Below are positions 17,467 through 26,038 of a stretch of 59,573 nucleotides of DNA, piece after piece. Source of the DNA: JACVRX01 sp046726315 (GTDB taxonomy: Bacteria > Actinomycetota > Actinomycetes > Jiangellales > Jiangellaceae); the NCBI GenBank assembly GCA_046726315.1, contig JBKPAG010000039.1:1-59573 (forward strand), given 5' to 3'. Position 1 is the first letter of the stretch; the number at the start of each line of letters is the position of its first letter. The translations under genes and the position numbers were made by a program. Below the pieces are notes generated by a model that saw only the letters and a program-made list of their open reading frames with translations, had not been told where the DNA came from and ran no database searches.

Positions 17467-18713
17467 GCCGGATACTCGCCTACACGACCCCCGCCCGGGG
17501 CCACTTGTACCCCGTTACGCCGATTCTCGACGAGCTTCACCGGCGGGGTCACGAGATCGCCCTGCGCACGCTCGCGTCACAAGTGCCGCTCATGCGCGAC
17601 CGCGGATTTGACGCCGTGCCGATTGACCCGGCCATTGAGCGGATCACGATCGACGACTACCGAGCCCGCACGCCGCTCGGTGCCCAGAAGCGGGCGATGC
17701 GAAAGTTCGGCGAGCGTGCCGAAGTGGATGCTGCCGACCTCAGGCGCGCCATCGACCAGGTCGATCCAGATGCGCTCCTTGTGGACATCAACGCGTGGGG
17801 TGCGATGCTCGTCGCCGAGCAGTGGGGCGGACCGTGGGCAACCTGGTGTCCGTACCCGTTGCCGGTGCCGTCGCGGGACGTGCCCCCGTTCGGGCCCGGC
17901 CTGCGACCTGCATCGGGCCTGGCCGGGCGGTTACGCGACGTGATGCTGCGGCCCATCGTCTTCGGCTGGCTCGAGCGGATCGTGGGCCAGCGCATCAACG
18001 AGGGCCGGGAACGGCTCGGTTTGCCGCCGGTAAAGAACGCGGCAGAGGTGTTCGCCGCATCGCCGCTGCTGCTCTACCTGACCGCCGAGCCATTCGAGTA
18101 TCCGCGCTCGGACTGGCCGTCCAACGTCCGCTTGGTGGGACCGTGCGACTGGGATCCTCCGGCCGATCCACCGCCCTGGCTCGACGAAGTCAACGCCCCG
18201 ATCGTCCTTGTCACCACCTCGTCAGAGTTCCAGGACGATGGCCGGCTCGTGCGCTGCGCGCTGGAAGCGCTCGCGGATGAGGATCTGTTCGTCGTCGCAA
18301 CGATGCCGGCCCAGGACGGGACTAGCATCGAGCCGCCATCGAATGCCCGGCTGTTCTCGTTCATTCCACACGCCCCGATCCTGCGGCGAGCCGCATGCGC
18401 CGTTACGCACGCCGGCATGGGCGCCACCCAGAAGGCACTCGCCCGCGGCGTGCCCGTGTGCGCGGTCCCGTTCGGACGTGACCAGTTCGAGGTCGCCCGC
18501 CGCGTCGAGGTTGCGCAGGCGGGGACAAGGCTGCCGGCAAGCAAGCTGCGTCCCGACCGGCTCCGGGCGGCTGTGCGTGAGGCGATGGACCGAGCTGACG
18601 GCGCCAAGCGCGTGGCCGAAGCGTTCGCCGCAGCGGGCGGGCCCACCGCGGCGGCCGACGCCTTCGGGACGTACCTTTCGGCGGCGAAGACCGATGTGGC
18701 CTATGGCCGGTAA
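17463..18713 (+). CDS. GT1-family (UGT/MGT-like) glycosyltransferase
   Basis: The ATG at 17463 overlaps the TetR stop; the product has 416 residues. The N-terminal Rossmann domain begins MSRILAYTTPARGHLYPVTP with the acceptor-side histidine of this family. The C-terminal nucleotide-sugar domain has VLVTTSSEFQ, FSFIPHAPILRRAACAVTHA and GMGATQKALARGVPVCAVPF, followed by GRDQFEVARRVE. Related enzymes glycosylate macrolides, flavonoids and other small hydrophobic molecules in the cytosol, often for resistance. Pairing with a TetR regulator fits inducible modification of a toxic compound, but the substrate is unknown. Confidence 0.9.
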   Translation: MSRILAYTTPARGHLYPVTPILDELHRRGHEIALRTLASQVPLMRDRGFDAVPIDPAIERITIDDYRARTPLGAQKRAMRKFGERAEVDAADLRRAIDQVDPDALLVDINAWGAMLVAEQWGGPWATWCPYPLPVPSRDVPPFGPGLRPASGLAGRLRDVMLRPIVFGWLERIVGQRINEGRERLGLPPVKNAAEVFAASPLLLYLTAEPFEYPRSDWPSNVRLVGPCDWDPPADPPPWLDEVNAPIVLVTTSSEFQDDGRLVRCALEALADEDLFVVATMPAQDGTSIEPPSNARLFSFIPHAPILRRAACAVTHAGMGATQKALARGVPVCAVPFGRDQFEVARRVEVAQAGTRLPASKLRPDRLRAAVREAMDRADGAKRVAEAFAAAGGPTAAADAFGTYLSAAKTDVAYGR

Positions 18714-18737
18714 CCCGATCTTCGCGACTGTCATGGC

Positions 18738-18758
18738 GACGCGCCGCATCGACGCGTC
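18738..18758. terminator. Weak hairpin between convergent genes
   Basis: GACGCG and CGCGTC arms (six pairs, nine-base loop) lie between the convergent glycosyltransferase and gcvP genes and could act as a terminator on either strand. There is no U-tract. Confidence 0.3.
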
Positions 18759-18762
18759 AGAC

Positions 18763-21621
18763 CTACTCGTAAGCCCTGGGGGGTGGGCAGGAGCAGACCA
18801 GGTGCCGGTCGCCGTACGCGCTGTCGACGCGGCGCACGGGTGGCCAGTACTTGTCCGTGCGCGAGTGCGGGGTCGGGTAGACGGCGGTTTCGCGGTCGTA
18901 TGGATGCGTCCAGTCGCCAATCAGGGTTGCCGCAGGGTGCGGGGCGTTGCGCAGCGGGTTGTCCTCCGACGGCCACTCCCCCGCCGCGACCTTGTCGATC
19001 TCGGCTCGAATGGCGATCATCGCGTCGCAGAAGCGGTCCATTTCCGCCATGTCTTCTGATTCCGTCGGCTCGATCATCAACGTGCCGGCCACTGGGAACG
19101 ACATGGTGGGTGCGTGGAACCCGTAATCGATCAGACGCTTCGCCACGTCGTCCACTGTCACGCCGGTCGCCTTGGTCAGTGGGCGCAGGTCGACGATGCA
19201 CTCGTGCGCTACCAAGCCGTTCTGGCCGGTGTAAAGCACCGGGTAGTGCTCGCGCAACCGGGCGGCGACATAGTTGGCCGCCAGCACCGCGATCTGGGTG
19301 GCCAGCCGCAGCCCGTCCGGGCCCATCATCCGTATGTAGGCCCACGAGATCGGCAGGACTCCGGCCGAACCGAACGGCGCCGCGGACACCGGGCCTACGC
19401 CGGTGGCCGGGCCGGCCTCCGGCAGCAACGGATGGTTCGGCAGGAACGCCGCCAGGTGGGAACGCACCGCCACTGGCCCGACGCCCGGGCCGCCACCGCC
19501 ATGAGGGATGCAGAAGGTCTTGTGCAGGTTCAGGTGGCTAACGTCGGCGCCGAATTCGCCTGGCTTCGCCAGCCCGAGCAGCGCGTTGAGGTTGGCGCCG
19601 TCAACGTAGACCTGGCCACCGGAGTCGTGCACCAACCGGCAGATCTCGGTGATCCCCTCCTCGTACACACCATGCGTGGACGGGTAGGTCACCATGATCG
19701 CGGCGACTCGGTCGTCGTGTTCGTGCAGCTTGGCCCGAAGGTCGGCGAGGTCTACGGTCCCGTCGTCGGCCGCAGCGACCACCACGACGCGCATTCCCGC
19801 CATCACAGCCGACGCCGCATTGGTGCCGTGAGCACTGGACGGGATCAGGCAAGCGTCGCGCTGATCGTCCCCGCGGGACCGGTGGTACGCCGTGATCGCC
19901 AGCAGACCGGCCAATTCTCCCTGGGAGCCCGCGTTCGGCTGCAGTGACACCGCGTCGTAGCCGGTAAGCGTGGCCAGCCACCGTTCGAGCTGGCGGATCA
20001 GCTCCAGGTAGCCCTGCGCCTGTTCGACCGGTGCGAACGGGTGGATACCCGAGAAACCCGGCCAGGTGATGGGCTCCATCTCCGTGGTGGCGTTGAGCTT
20101 CATCGTGCAGGATCCGAGCGGGATCATCCCCCGGTCCAGCGCATAGTCCTTGTCCCCCAGCTGACGCAGGTAACGCAACATCGAGGTTTCGGACCGGTGC
20201 GTCGAGAAAACCGGGTGAGTGAGGTACGGGGTACGCCGGAGCAGTTCCGGAGGAATGGCGTCGGCTACCTCGGCGTGCTCGCCGCCGGAGGTGCCAAAGG
20301 CCTTGCAGACCAACTCGAGGTGCCCCGTTGTGGTCACCTCATCGCAGGCGATGCGTACGTGGTCGGTGTCCGCGAGTCCTACGTTGATGCCGAGCTCCGC
20401 AGCTGCGGCGACGATGCCCTCAGCTCGCCCAGGTGCACGCGCGAGGACCGTGTCGAAATAGGCGCCGTGGACGACCTCGACACCACCGGCCCGAAGGCCC
20501 GCGGCCAGGGCTACTGCATGGCGGTGGACCCGGGACGCAATCTCGCGCAGCCCCTCCGGGCCGTGCCACACCGCGTACATCGACGCGACCACGGCGAGGA
20601 GCACCTGCGCAGTGCAGATGTTGGAAGTCGCGCGTTCGCGCCGGATGTGCTGTTCGCGGGTCTGCAGCGCGAGCCGGTAGGCCGGGGCGCCGTCGGCATC
20701 GACCGAGACTCCGACCAGCCGCCCCGGCAGACCGCGCTCGAGGCCCGCTCGCACCGCCATGAAACCGGCGTGCGGCCCGCCGTACGCAAGAGGGACGCCG
20801 AAACGCTGCGACGATCCGACGACAACGTCGGCGCCCTGCTGGCCGGGTGACTCGAGCAGCGTAAGGGCTAGCAGGTCTGCTGCGACCGCAGCAAGCGCGC
20901 CACGGTCGTGGGCCGCTTCAATCACCGGTCGAAGATCGCGCACGCGGCCCGAAGCGCCCGGGTACTGCACCAGCACGCCGAAGAGCTCGCCGTTCGGCAA
21001 CCCGGCGGCCAGGTCCGCGACCTCGACGGTGATCCCCAGCGGCTCCGCGCGAGTCCGGACGACGGCAATCGTCTGGGGCAAACAGTCCGCGTCGACGATC
21101 AGCCGGTCCTCTCCTCCGCGCACCGACCTGCGCATCAGCGTCATTGCCTCTGCCGCGGCGGTGGCTTCGTCGAGGAGGCTGGCGTTGGCTGTGTCGAGCC
21201 CGGTCAGGTCAGCCACCATGGTCTGGAAGTTCAGCAGCGCCTCCAGCCGTCCTTGCGAAATCTCGGGCTGGTAGGGGGTGTAGGCCGTGTACCACGCCGG
21301 GCTTTCCAGCACCCGACGGACTACGACGGGCGGGGTGATCGTGTCGTAATAACCGAGCCCGATCATCTGAATCTGGCGCTGGTTGCGACGGGCCAGCGCC
21401 CTCAACTCCTCCAGGGCCGCGATCTCGGTAGCCGCGGGTGGCAGGTCGAGCCCGGCGACGGTTCGAATCCGGGCCGGAACGGCGGCGTCGACCAGCGAGT
21501 CCAACGATGGCGCTCCCACGAGGTCGAGCATCCGGGTGATCTCATCGTCACGCGGACCGATGTGGCGTCCGACAAACGGGGCGACCGCGCTGATGTCGGT
21601 CAAAGGGGACTCACGGGGCAT
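18763..21621 (-). CDS. gcvP: Glycine dehydrogenase (decarboxylating), P protein
   Basis: The ATG at 21621 follows GAGGAG at normal spacing and gives 952 residues, the usual single-chain length; the frame extends 15 codons further but without support. The PLP lysine is K701 in HLNLHKTFCIPHGGGGPG. Other family blocks are FVGRHIGPRDDEI, SNICTAQVLLAVVASMY, DYALDRGMIPLGSCTMKLNA and GSQGELAGLLAI. The enzyme decarboxylates glycine and passes the aminomethyl group to lipoyl-GcvH. Its partner gcvH is 2.8 kb upstream on the same strand. The T protein and lipoamide dehydrogenase are not in this window. I saw no glycine riboswitch in the leader (21622-21743). Confidence 0.96.
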   Translation of the reverse strand: MPRESPLTDISAVAPFVGRHIGPRDDEITRMLDLVGAPSLDSLVDAAVPARIRTVAGLDLPPAATEIAALEELRALARRNQRQIQMIGLGYYDTITPPVVVRRVLESPAWYTAYTPYQPEISQGRLEALLNFQTMVADLTGLDTANASLLDEATAAAEAMTLMRRSVRGGEDRLIVDADCLPQTIAVVRTRAEPLGITVEVADLAAGLPNGELFGVLVQYPGASGRVRDLRPVIEAAHDRGALAAVAADLLALTLLESPGQQGADVVVGSSQRFGVPLAYGGPHAGFMAVRAGLERGLPGRLVGVSVDADGAPAYRLALQTREQHIRRERATSNICTAQVLLAVVASMYAVWHGPEGLREIASRVHRHAVALAAGLRAGGVEVVHGAYFDTVLARAPGRAEGIVAAAAELGINVGLADTDHVRIACDEVTTTGHLELVCKAFGTSGGEHAEVADAIPPELLRRTPYLTHPVFSTHRSETSMLRYLRQLGDKDYALDRGMIPLGSCTMKLNATTEMEPITWPGFSGIHPFAPVEQAQGYLELIRQLERWLATLTGYDAVSLQPNAGSQGELAGLLAITAYHRSRGDDQRDACLIPSSAHGTNAASAVMAGMRVVVVAAADDGTVDLADLRAKLHEHDDRVAAIMVTYPSTHGVYEEGITEICRLVHDSGGQVYVDGANLNALLGLAKPGEFGADVSHLNLHKTFCIPHGGGGPGVGPVAVRSHLAAFLPNHPLLPEAGPATGVGPVSAAPFGSAGVLPISWAYIRMMGPDGLRLATQIAVLAANYVAARLREHYPVLYTGQNGLVAHECIVDLRPLTKATGVTVDDVAKRLIDYGFHAPTMSFPVAGTLMIEPTESEDMAEMDRFCDAMIAIRAEIDKVAAGEWPSEDNPLRNAPHPAATLIGDWTHPYDRETAVYPTPHSRTDKYWPPVRRVDSAYGDRHLVCSCPPPRAYE

Positions 21622-21743
21622 TCCACGGCTCCTCGACGGCGATCTACCACGGCCGCACGAAGACACTCCGTGGCCGGGTCAGCGGCTCGGCGTCAACCCT
21701 ACCCCGGGGTCGAAGCTGGCAACCCGCGCGGAAACGGCGCCAG

Positions 21744-22349
21744 TCAGCCGCCGACGACTCGGGTCCGGCGGCGCGCCGCGAGCTCGTCGCCGGGGTGCTC
21801 CCCCGGCTCCTCGCCTGGGCGCTCGCCCGGCATCTCGATCAACGTCGCCTCGACTTCGCGCCACACTCGTCCTACCGCGATGCCGAACACGCCCTGACCA
21901 CCCTGAACAAGGTCGACGACCTCATCTGCCGACGTGCATTCGTACACGCTGGCTCCGTCGCTCATCAACGTGATCCCGGCCAGATCCTCTACCCCCCGTT
22001 CGCGCAGATACTGGACCGCCTGCCGGATCTGCTGCAGGGAGACACCGGTGTCGAGTAGCCGTTTGACGATCTTCAGGACCAGGATGTCGCGGAACGAGTA
22101 GAGCCGCTGGGTGCCAGAACCGGAGGCGGGCCGAACGGTGGGCTCGACCAGTCCGGTACGGGCCCAGTAGTCGAGTTGCCGATAGGTGATCCCCGCCGCG
22201 GCACAGGCCGTCGGTCCGCGGTATCCCACGTCGTCGGGAATCGGGCTGACCATGCCTTCGAAGAGCAGCCCCTGCCGGCCGGCTTCGGCAACGGCATCGA
22301 CCGGCGGCGCTCCGGCCGGGCCCGTGCCGCCAGTGGTTTCTCCGCTCAC
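21744..22349 (-). CDS. MerR family regulator (Rv1830-like)
   Basis: A 201-residue regulator with a MerR winged helix starting GYRGPTACAAAGITYRQLDY, then WARTGLVEPTVRPASGSG, YSFRDILVLKIVKRLLDTGV and SLQQIRQAVQYLRERG. The C-terminal part (DGASVYECTSADEVVDLV) is typical of the actinobacterial group next to gcvP. The extreme C terminus is unusual: a short acidic/proline repeat (ERPG, EEPG, EHPG, DEL). In M. tuberculosis the orthologous position is Rv1830. Targets are unknown; the conserved position suggests local or central-metabolic control. Confidence 0.9.
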   Translation of the reverse strand: MSGETTGGTGPAGAPPVDAVAEAGRQGLLFEGMVSPIPDDVGYRGPTACAAAGITYRQLDYWARTGLVEPTVRPASGSGTQRLYSFRDILVLKIVKRLLDTGVSLQQIRQAVQYLRERGVEDLAGITLMSDGASVYECTSADEVVDLVQGGQGVFGIAVGRVWREVEATLIEMPGERPGEEPGEHPGDELAARRRTRVVGG

Positions 22350-22477
22350 GCCGACTCCTTCGTTTCCACCTCGATACCTGCGACGCTAGGCGGGGGGCCG
22401 ACCGGGGTCAACGCAACACGCGGCGGCTCTCGACCTCAACTCGAGCGTTACTGCTGACCGGCAAAGGGCACCTGCGC

Positions 22478-22954
22478 TCAGCCGCCGAAGTCCTCAGGCG
22501 TGACCTGGTCGAGGAACTCGCGAAACTTCTCGACCTCGTCCTCTTGCTCCTCGTCGGAGCTGTCGGCGATGACAATGCCCACCTCGTCGAGCAGCGGTTC
22601 GGCGGCAAAGATCCGCGTTCCGGTCCGCAGCGCCAGGGCGATGGAGTCCGACGGGCGGGAACTGACCCGAATCCCACCGGTGAATACCAGTTCGGCGTAA
22701 TACGTGCTGTTGCGCATCTCGGTGATCCGCACCTGTTCCAGCTTCGCCCCGATGGCGTCGAGCACGTCCTTGAACAGGTCATGCGTCATGGGTCGTTCGG
22801 GAGTCAAACCCTGCTGGGCAAAGGCAATCGCCGTCGCCTCGACAGCGCCGATCCAGATCGGCAGGTAGCGCTCGCCGCCGATCTCGCGGAGAAGAACGAT
22901 CGGCTGGTTCGACGGCATCTCGACCCGGACACCGACCACGTCGAGCTCACGCAC
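22478..22954 (-). CDS. Bifunctional nuclease family protein (DUF151)
   Basis: A 158-residue protein with the complete DUF151 pattern: VVGVRVEMPSNQPIVLLRE, RYLPIWIGAVEATAIAFA, RPMTHDLFKDVLDAIGA, YYAELVF and RVSSRPSDSIALALRTGTRI. A long acidic tail (DSSDEEQEDEVEKF) follows. Plant members have both DNase and RNase activity; for bacterial members the role is unproven. The gene lies between ftsR and the second MerR gene, exactly as Rv1829 does in M. tuberculosis. Confidence 0.9.
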   Translation of the reverse strand: MRELDVVGVRVEMPSNQPIVLLREIGGERYLPIWIGAVEATAIAFAQQGLTPERPMTHDLFKDVLDAIGAKLEQVRITEMRNSTYYAELVFTGGIRVSSRPSDSIALALRTGTRIFAAEPLLDEVGIVIADSSDEEQEDEVEKFREFLDQVTPEDFGG

Positions 22955-23003
22955 CCTTCAACCCTACGCCAGAGTCCATGACGTCCAGGTGAACGTCGTC
23001 TGC

Positions 23004-23705
23004 TCAGCGGGTGCGGACCCGACGCAGCGCTGAGTCGACGATTGCGGCGTGCATGCGTGTGGTGAGGCGCGCGATCTCCCGGGCTGCTTCTTCGGCCCGG
23101 CCACGGGCCTCGGCTCCACGCTGGCGCAACATCGGGGCAACAACCTGCTCGACCAGACCGGCTTCGCGCTCGGCTGCACTGCGAACGATCCGTAGATGGC
23201 GGGGTTCGAGGCCGTACGCCGCCAGCTCGCCGGCGGTGCGAGCCACCAGCAGAGCGTCGGTGCCGAACGTCGCGCCGCGCGCGGTTATCAGGCCATAGGA
23301 TTCCAGCTCGGTGAGCAACTCGGCGCGGATGCCAGCCGCCTCGAGCAGGGCAGCCCGCGATAGCCGAATCTCGCCGCCGTCGCGCCCCGATCCGGCCACA
23401 CCGTGCGGAGCGCCCGGTCGGCCACCGGGCGCGAGCTCCATGCCGTCGTCTAGACGGTCGAGCTGTTCCTTGATCACCCGCAACGGCAGGTAGTGGTCGC
23501 GCTGCACCGTCAACACGTAACGAAGCCGGGCCACGTCGTCGTGGCTGAACCGGCGGTAGCCCGACGGGGACCGCTGCGGCTCGACGAGACCTTCTGACTC
23601 CAGAAAACGGATCTTGGAGATCGTGACGTCCGGAAAATCCGGGCGCAGCTGGGCCAAGACCTCCCCGATACTGACGGTCTGCCGGGCCGGCAGCGCCGAG
23701 GTCAC
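23004..23705 (-). CDS. ftsR: MerR-type cell-division regulator FtsR (Rv1828-like)
   Basis: A 233-residue MerR-family protein starting at a GTG that overlaps the garA-like stop (GTGA). The winged helix contains SIGEVLAQLRPDFPDVTIS, KIRFLESEGLVEPQRSPSGY and RRFSHDDVARLRYVLTVQRD. A dimerisation and effector-like region (RLSRAALLEAAGIRAELL) and a C-terminal helix follow. In Corynebacterium glutamicum FtsR activates ftsZ, and the mycobacterial homologue is Rv1828. The family name rests on position and sequence pattern rather than on a search. Confidence 0.85.
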   Translation of the reverse strand: MTSALPARQTVSIGEVLAQLRPDFPDVTISKIRFLESEGLVEPQRSPSGYRRFSHDDVARLRYVLTVQRDHYLPLRVIKEQLDRLDDGMELAPGGRPGAPHGVAGSGRDGGEIRLSRAALLEAAGIRAELLTELESYGLITARGATFGTDALLVARTAGELAAYGLEPRHLRIVRSAAEREAGLVEQVVAPMLRQRGAEARGRAEEAAREIARLTTRMHAAIVDSALRRVRTR

Positions 23706-24238
23706 CTCGGGCCGCCGCCGAACCCGTACTGGCTGGCGTAGTAGACCAGGCGGTACTTGCCGACTTGGACCTCGTCGCCGTTGGTGAGCAGAACCGCGTC
23801 GATACGGTCGCGGTTGACATAGGTGCCGTTGAGGCTGCCGACGTCGGAGACGACGAATCCCTCGTCATTACGGCGGAACTCGGCGTGGCGCCGGGAGACG
23901 GTGACGTCGTCGAGGAAGATGTCAGAGTCAGGATGCCGGCCGGCGCTCACGACGTCGGTATCGAGCAGGAACCGGCTGCCGGCGTTAGGACCCCGGAGCA
24001 CCACCAGCAGCGCGCTACCGGCAGGTAAAGCGTCCACAGCAGCCTGATCCGCCGGTCCCAGGTCGCCGATGTCCTCGCGGACGCCTTCCTCCCGCTCGAC
24101 ATCATCCCGCGTGAACGCGAGCGTGCTGGTGGATTCGCTCGCCGAGGGCTCGGCCACCGATGCCATCCGAGCCCCGCACCGGGAGCAGAAGTTTGCATCG
24201 GGCGGGTTTTCCTGGCCGCACTGAGTGCAGAACGGCAT
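23702..24238 (-). CDS. garA: FHA-domain metabolic regulator, GarA/OdhI homologue
   Basis: The ATG at 24238 gives 178 residues (a GTG at 24244 is also possible). The N terminus carries a zinc ribbon (CTQCGQENPPDANFCSRCGA, about 4-23), absent from mycobacterial GarA. A region corresponding to the phosphorylated ETTS motif follows (SESTSTLAF, near residue 35). The FHA domain occupies about 75-170 with AGRHPDSDIFLDDVTVSRRH and VGSLNGTYVNRD, nearly identical to GarA. In mycobacteria and corynebacteria, serine/threonine kinases such as PknG phosphorylate this protein to release 2-oxoglutarate dehydrogenase and glutamate enzymes from inhibition. Overlap with ftsR couples the two genes. Confidence 0.9.
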   Translation of the reverse strand: MPFCTQCGQENPPDANFCSRCGARMASVAEPSASESTSTLAFTRDDVEREEGVREDIGDLGPADQAAVDALPAGSALLVVLRGPNAGSRFLLDTDVVSAGRHPDSDIFLDDVTVSRRHAEFRRNDEGFVVSDVGSLNGTYVNRDRIDAVLLTNGDEVQVGKYRLVYYASQYGFGGGPR

Positions 24239-24380
24239 CGACACTCGGCCTTCCGCCACGCGTCGTGGCTCGTCAGGGTGAACGTTCGGTGGTTTGGTGT
24301 AGACCCTCGATGTCCACCTGAGGATTAACGGTCTCTGCAACCTAGGGCCGCCGAGCCGGAGGGTCAAATGTGGTGGCAGC

Positions 24381-24767
24381 TCAGCCTTCGACCTGTATCC
24401 GATACTCACGGGCACTGAGCAGGCCGTCCAGATCGGACGATTCCGCGGGCACCACCTCGATCATCCAGCCGGCCCCATATGGGTCGGAGTTGACCTGTTC
24501 CGGTGAGGTGTCGAGTTCGTCGTTACGGGCGACGACCTGTCCGGTCAACGGCGCGTAGAGGTCGCTGACGCTCTTGGTGGACTCGAGTTCGCCACACGGC
24601 ACACCGGCAGTGACCTCCTCGCCGACATCAGGCAGCTGAACGAACACGATGTCGCCTAGCTGCTCTTGGGCGAAGTCGGTGATGCCGATACGGACGCTGC
24701 CCTCAGCCTCGCCAGGGTTACGCACCCACTCGTGTTCGGCGGTGTAGCTGAGGTCGTCTGGGTACAC
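24381..24767 (-). CDS. gcvH: Glycine cleavage system H protein
   Basis: A 128-residue lipoyl carrier with the modified lysine K65 in GELESTKSVSDLYAPLTG. The start LSYTAEHEWV, the middle GITDFAQEQLGDIVFV and the end GAGWMIEVV are standard. GcvH shuttles the aminomethyl group from GcvP to GcvT. The GTG start is preceded by GGGGAGG, a strong ribosome binding site. It stands 143 bases upstream of garA and 77 bases downstream of the DUF881 gene. The same order is found at Rv1825-Rv1827 in M. tuberculosis. Confidence 0.95.
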   Translation of the reverse strand: MYPDDLSYTAEHEWVRNPGEAEGSVRIGITDFAQEQLGDIVFVQLPDVGEEVTAGVPCGELESTKSVSDLYAPLTGQVVARNDELDTSPEQVNSDPYGAGWMIEVVPAESSDLDGLLSAREYRIQVEG

Positions 24768-24843
24768 GGTTACCTCCCCGATTTGATGGTCGCACGCGGA
24801 CCCTCGCTCGTTTCTTGCTCGGGCTCCTCATAGCTCCAGAAGT

Positions 24844-25713
24844 TCAGCCGGAGTCGTCAGGGGCCGGGCTAGCGTACTGAGGCGGCGTCGCCTCGTGCAC
24901 GACGTCGACGACGAGTTCATCGTGTTGTGTCACTGTCGCGACGCCTCCGTCGCCGGTGATGGCGTCCACAACGCCCTGCGGAAATTCCATCGCCTCGGCC
25001 AAGGTCTCCGGATCGCCGATGGCGGTGAACCGGTACGGCGGCAGCAGATGCACACCGTCGACCTCGATCCCGTCGCCGTCGTCGATGAGGTACGTGCTGG
25101 CGACCACCCGCACCCGCGCGTCGTCGGCACCAGAAAGCTCGATTGCCTCAGCGCCCGCGCTGCGCAGCTCCTGAACCGACGAGTACATCGTCCTGGCGTC
25201 GACCTCACCTCCAGGGTCGGTGATCGTCACCACGATTCCGGGACCAGTCGCCTCGACGGTCCCGGCGAGCACCGCCAACTGGCGCGCCAGGGCGGTCGTC
25301 TGCTCGAGCGCCGCCTGCTCGGAATCGGCGCCTGACAGCAGCTCGCGGCGGTCGTTCTCCAGAGCCGCGATCTGTTCCTCGAGCTGGTCGCCGCGGGCAG
25401 TGAGCCCGTCCAGGATCAAGAACAGGTCACCGCGGCGGGCCCGATTCAGCAGGTCCTCGTCATCGGCGCGTACCTGGACCGCCGCAGCGAAGCCCAACAG
25501 GCCGACCAACAGCGCGACGCCCACCTGGCCCAGGTCAGGCCGCGCACGCAATGCCTTGCTCAGGCGCTGCAGACCGGTCGGAGCGGTTGGGACGAACCGC
25601 CGAGGTAGCTCGGCGGCTGGACGACCGATTGGTTCCGGTGGAACGTCGCGAGCAGCCGACGAATCCGGACCGGCTAGCGGTCCAGAGGTTGCAGGGCTGG
25701 TCGGCTCAGGCAC
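24844..25713 (-). CDS. DUF881 membrane protein (second copy, Rv1825-like)
   Basis: The frame is long, but the GTG at 25713 overlapping the sbp stop by eight bases gives 289 residues (MPEPTSPATSGPLAGP). After a proline-rich cytosolic segment comes one transmembrane helix (LGQVGVALLVGLLGFAAAVQV), then a coiled coil (QLEEQIAALENDRREL) and the DUF881 domain with GPGIVVTITDPGGE, ELRSAGAEAIELSG, YRFTAIGDPETLAEAM. DUF881 proteins are envelope-associated in Actinobacteria and Firmicutes and their function is not settled. Two copies flank the small basic protein gene, as in M. tuberculosis. Confidence 0.88.
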   Translation of the reverse strand: MPEPTSPATSGPLAGPDSSAARDVPPEPIGRPAAELPRRFVPTAPTGLQRLSKALRARPDLGQVGVALLVGLLGFAAAVQVRADDEDLLNRARRGDLFLILDGLTARGDQLEEQIAALENDRRELLSGADSEQAALEQTTALARQLAVLAGTVEATGPGIVVTITDPGGEVDARTMYSSVQELRSAGAEAIELSGADDARVRVVASTYLIDDGDGIEVDGVHLLPPYRFTAIGDPETLAEAMEFPQGVVDAITGDGGVATVTQHDELVVDVVHEATPPQYASPAPDDSG

Positions 25714-26038
25714 GGAACACGTGGCGCCGGATTGTTGCGACGTTGGTGAAAATCCGGATACCGAAGACGACGATGACCGCGGTCGACAGCTGCGATCCCA
25801 CGCCCAGCTGATCGCCGAGAAAGACGATGAAAGCCGCGATGAGCACGTTTGCCACGAATGAGACGACGAATACCTTGTCATTGAAGACGCCGTCCATCAC
25901 GGCCCGCAGCCCGCCGAAGACCGCGTCGAGCGCCGCCACGACGGCGATCGGCAGGTATGGCTGCAGCGCGAACGGTACCTCGACATCGACCAGCAGCCCG
26001 GCGAGAATGCCGAGCAACAACCCGATGGCTGGTATCAC
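25706..26038 (-). CDS. sbp: Small basic family protein (DUF1290)
   Basis: A 110-residue membrane protein with three hydrophobic helices: IPAIGLLLGILAGLLVDV, YLPIAVVAALDAVFGGLRA and VANVLIAAFIVFLGDQLGVG. The final RIFTNVATIRRHVFRA is the conserved basic tail. Sbp of Bacillus is near ftsZ, while in Actinobacteria the gene sits between two DUF881 genes. The exact role is unknown. Its start and stop each overlap the neighbouring DUF881 genes, so the three are one translational unit. Confidence 0.9.
   Translation of the reverse strand: MIPAIGLLLGILAGLLVDVEVPFALQPYLPIAVVAALDAVFGGLRAVMDGVFNDKVFVVSFVANVLIAAFIVFLGDQLGVGSQLSTAVIVVFGIRIFTNVATIRRHVFRA

Noticed and set aside
21622..21743. Possible glycine riboswitch upstream of gcvP
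   Set aside because: The conserved glycine aptamer core could not be found; the gap also fits an ordinary leader.
21744..21830. Repeat array at the end of the MerR gene
   Set aside because: The ERPG/EEPG/EHPG units are a short in-frame protein repeat, not a CRISPR or DNA repeat array.
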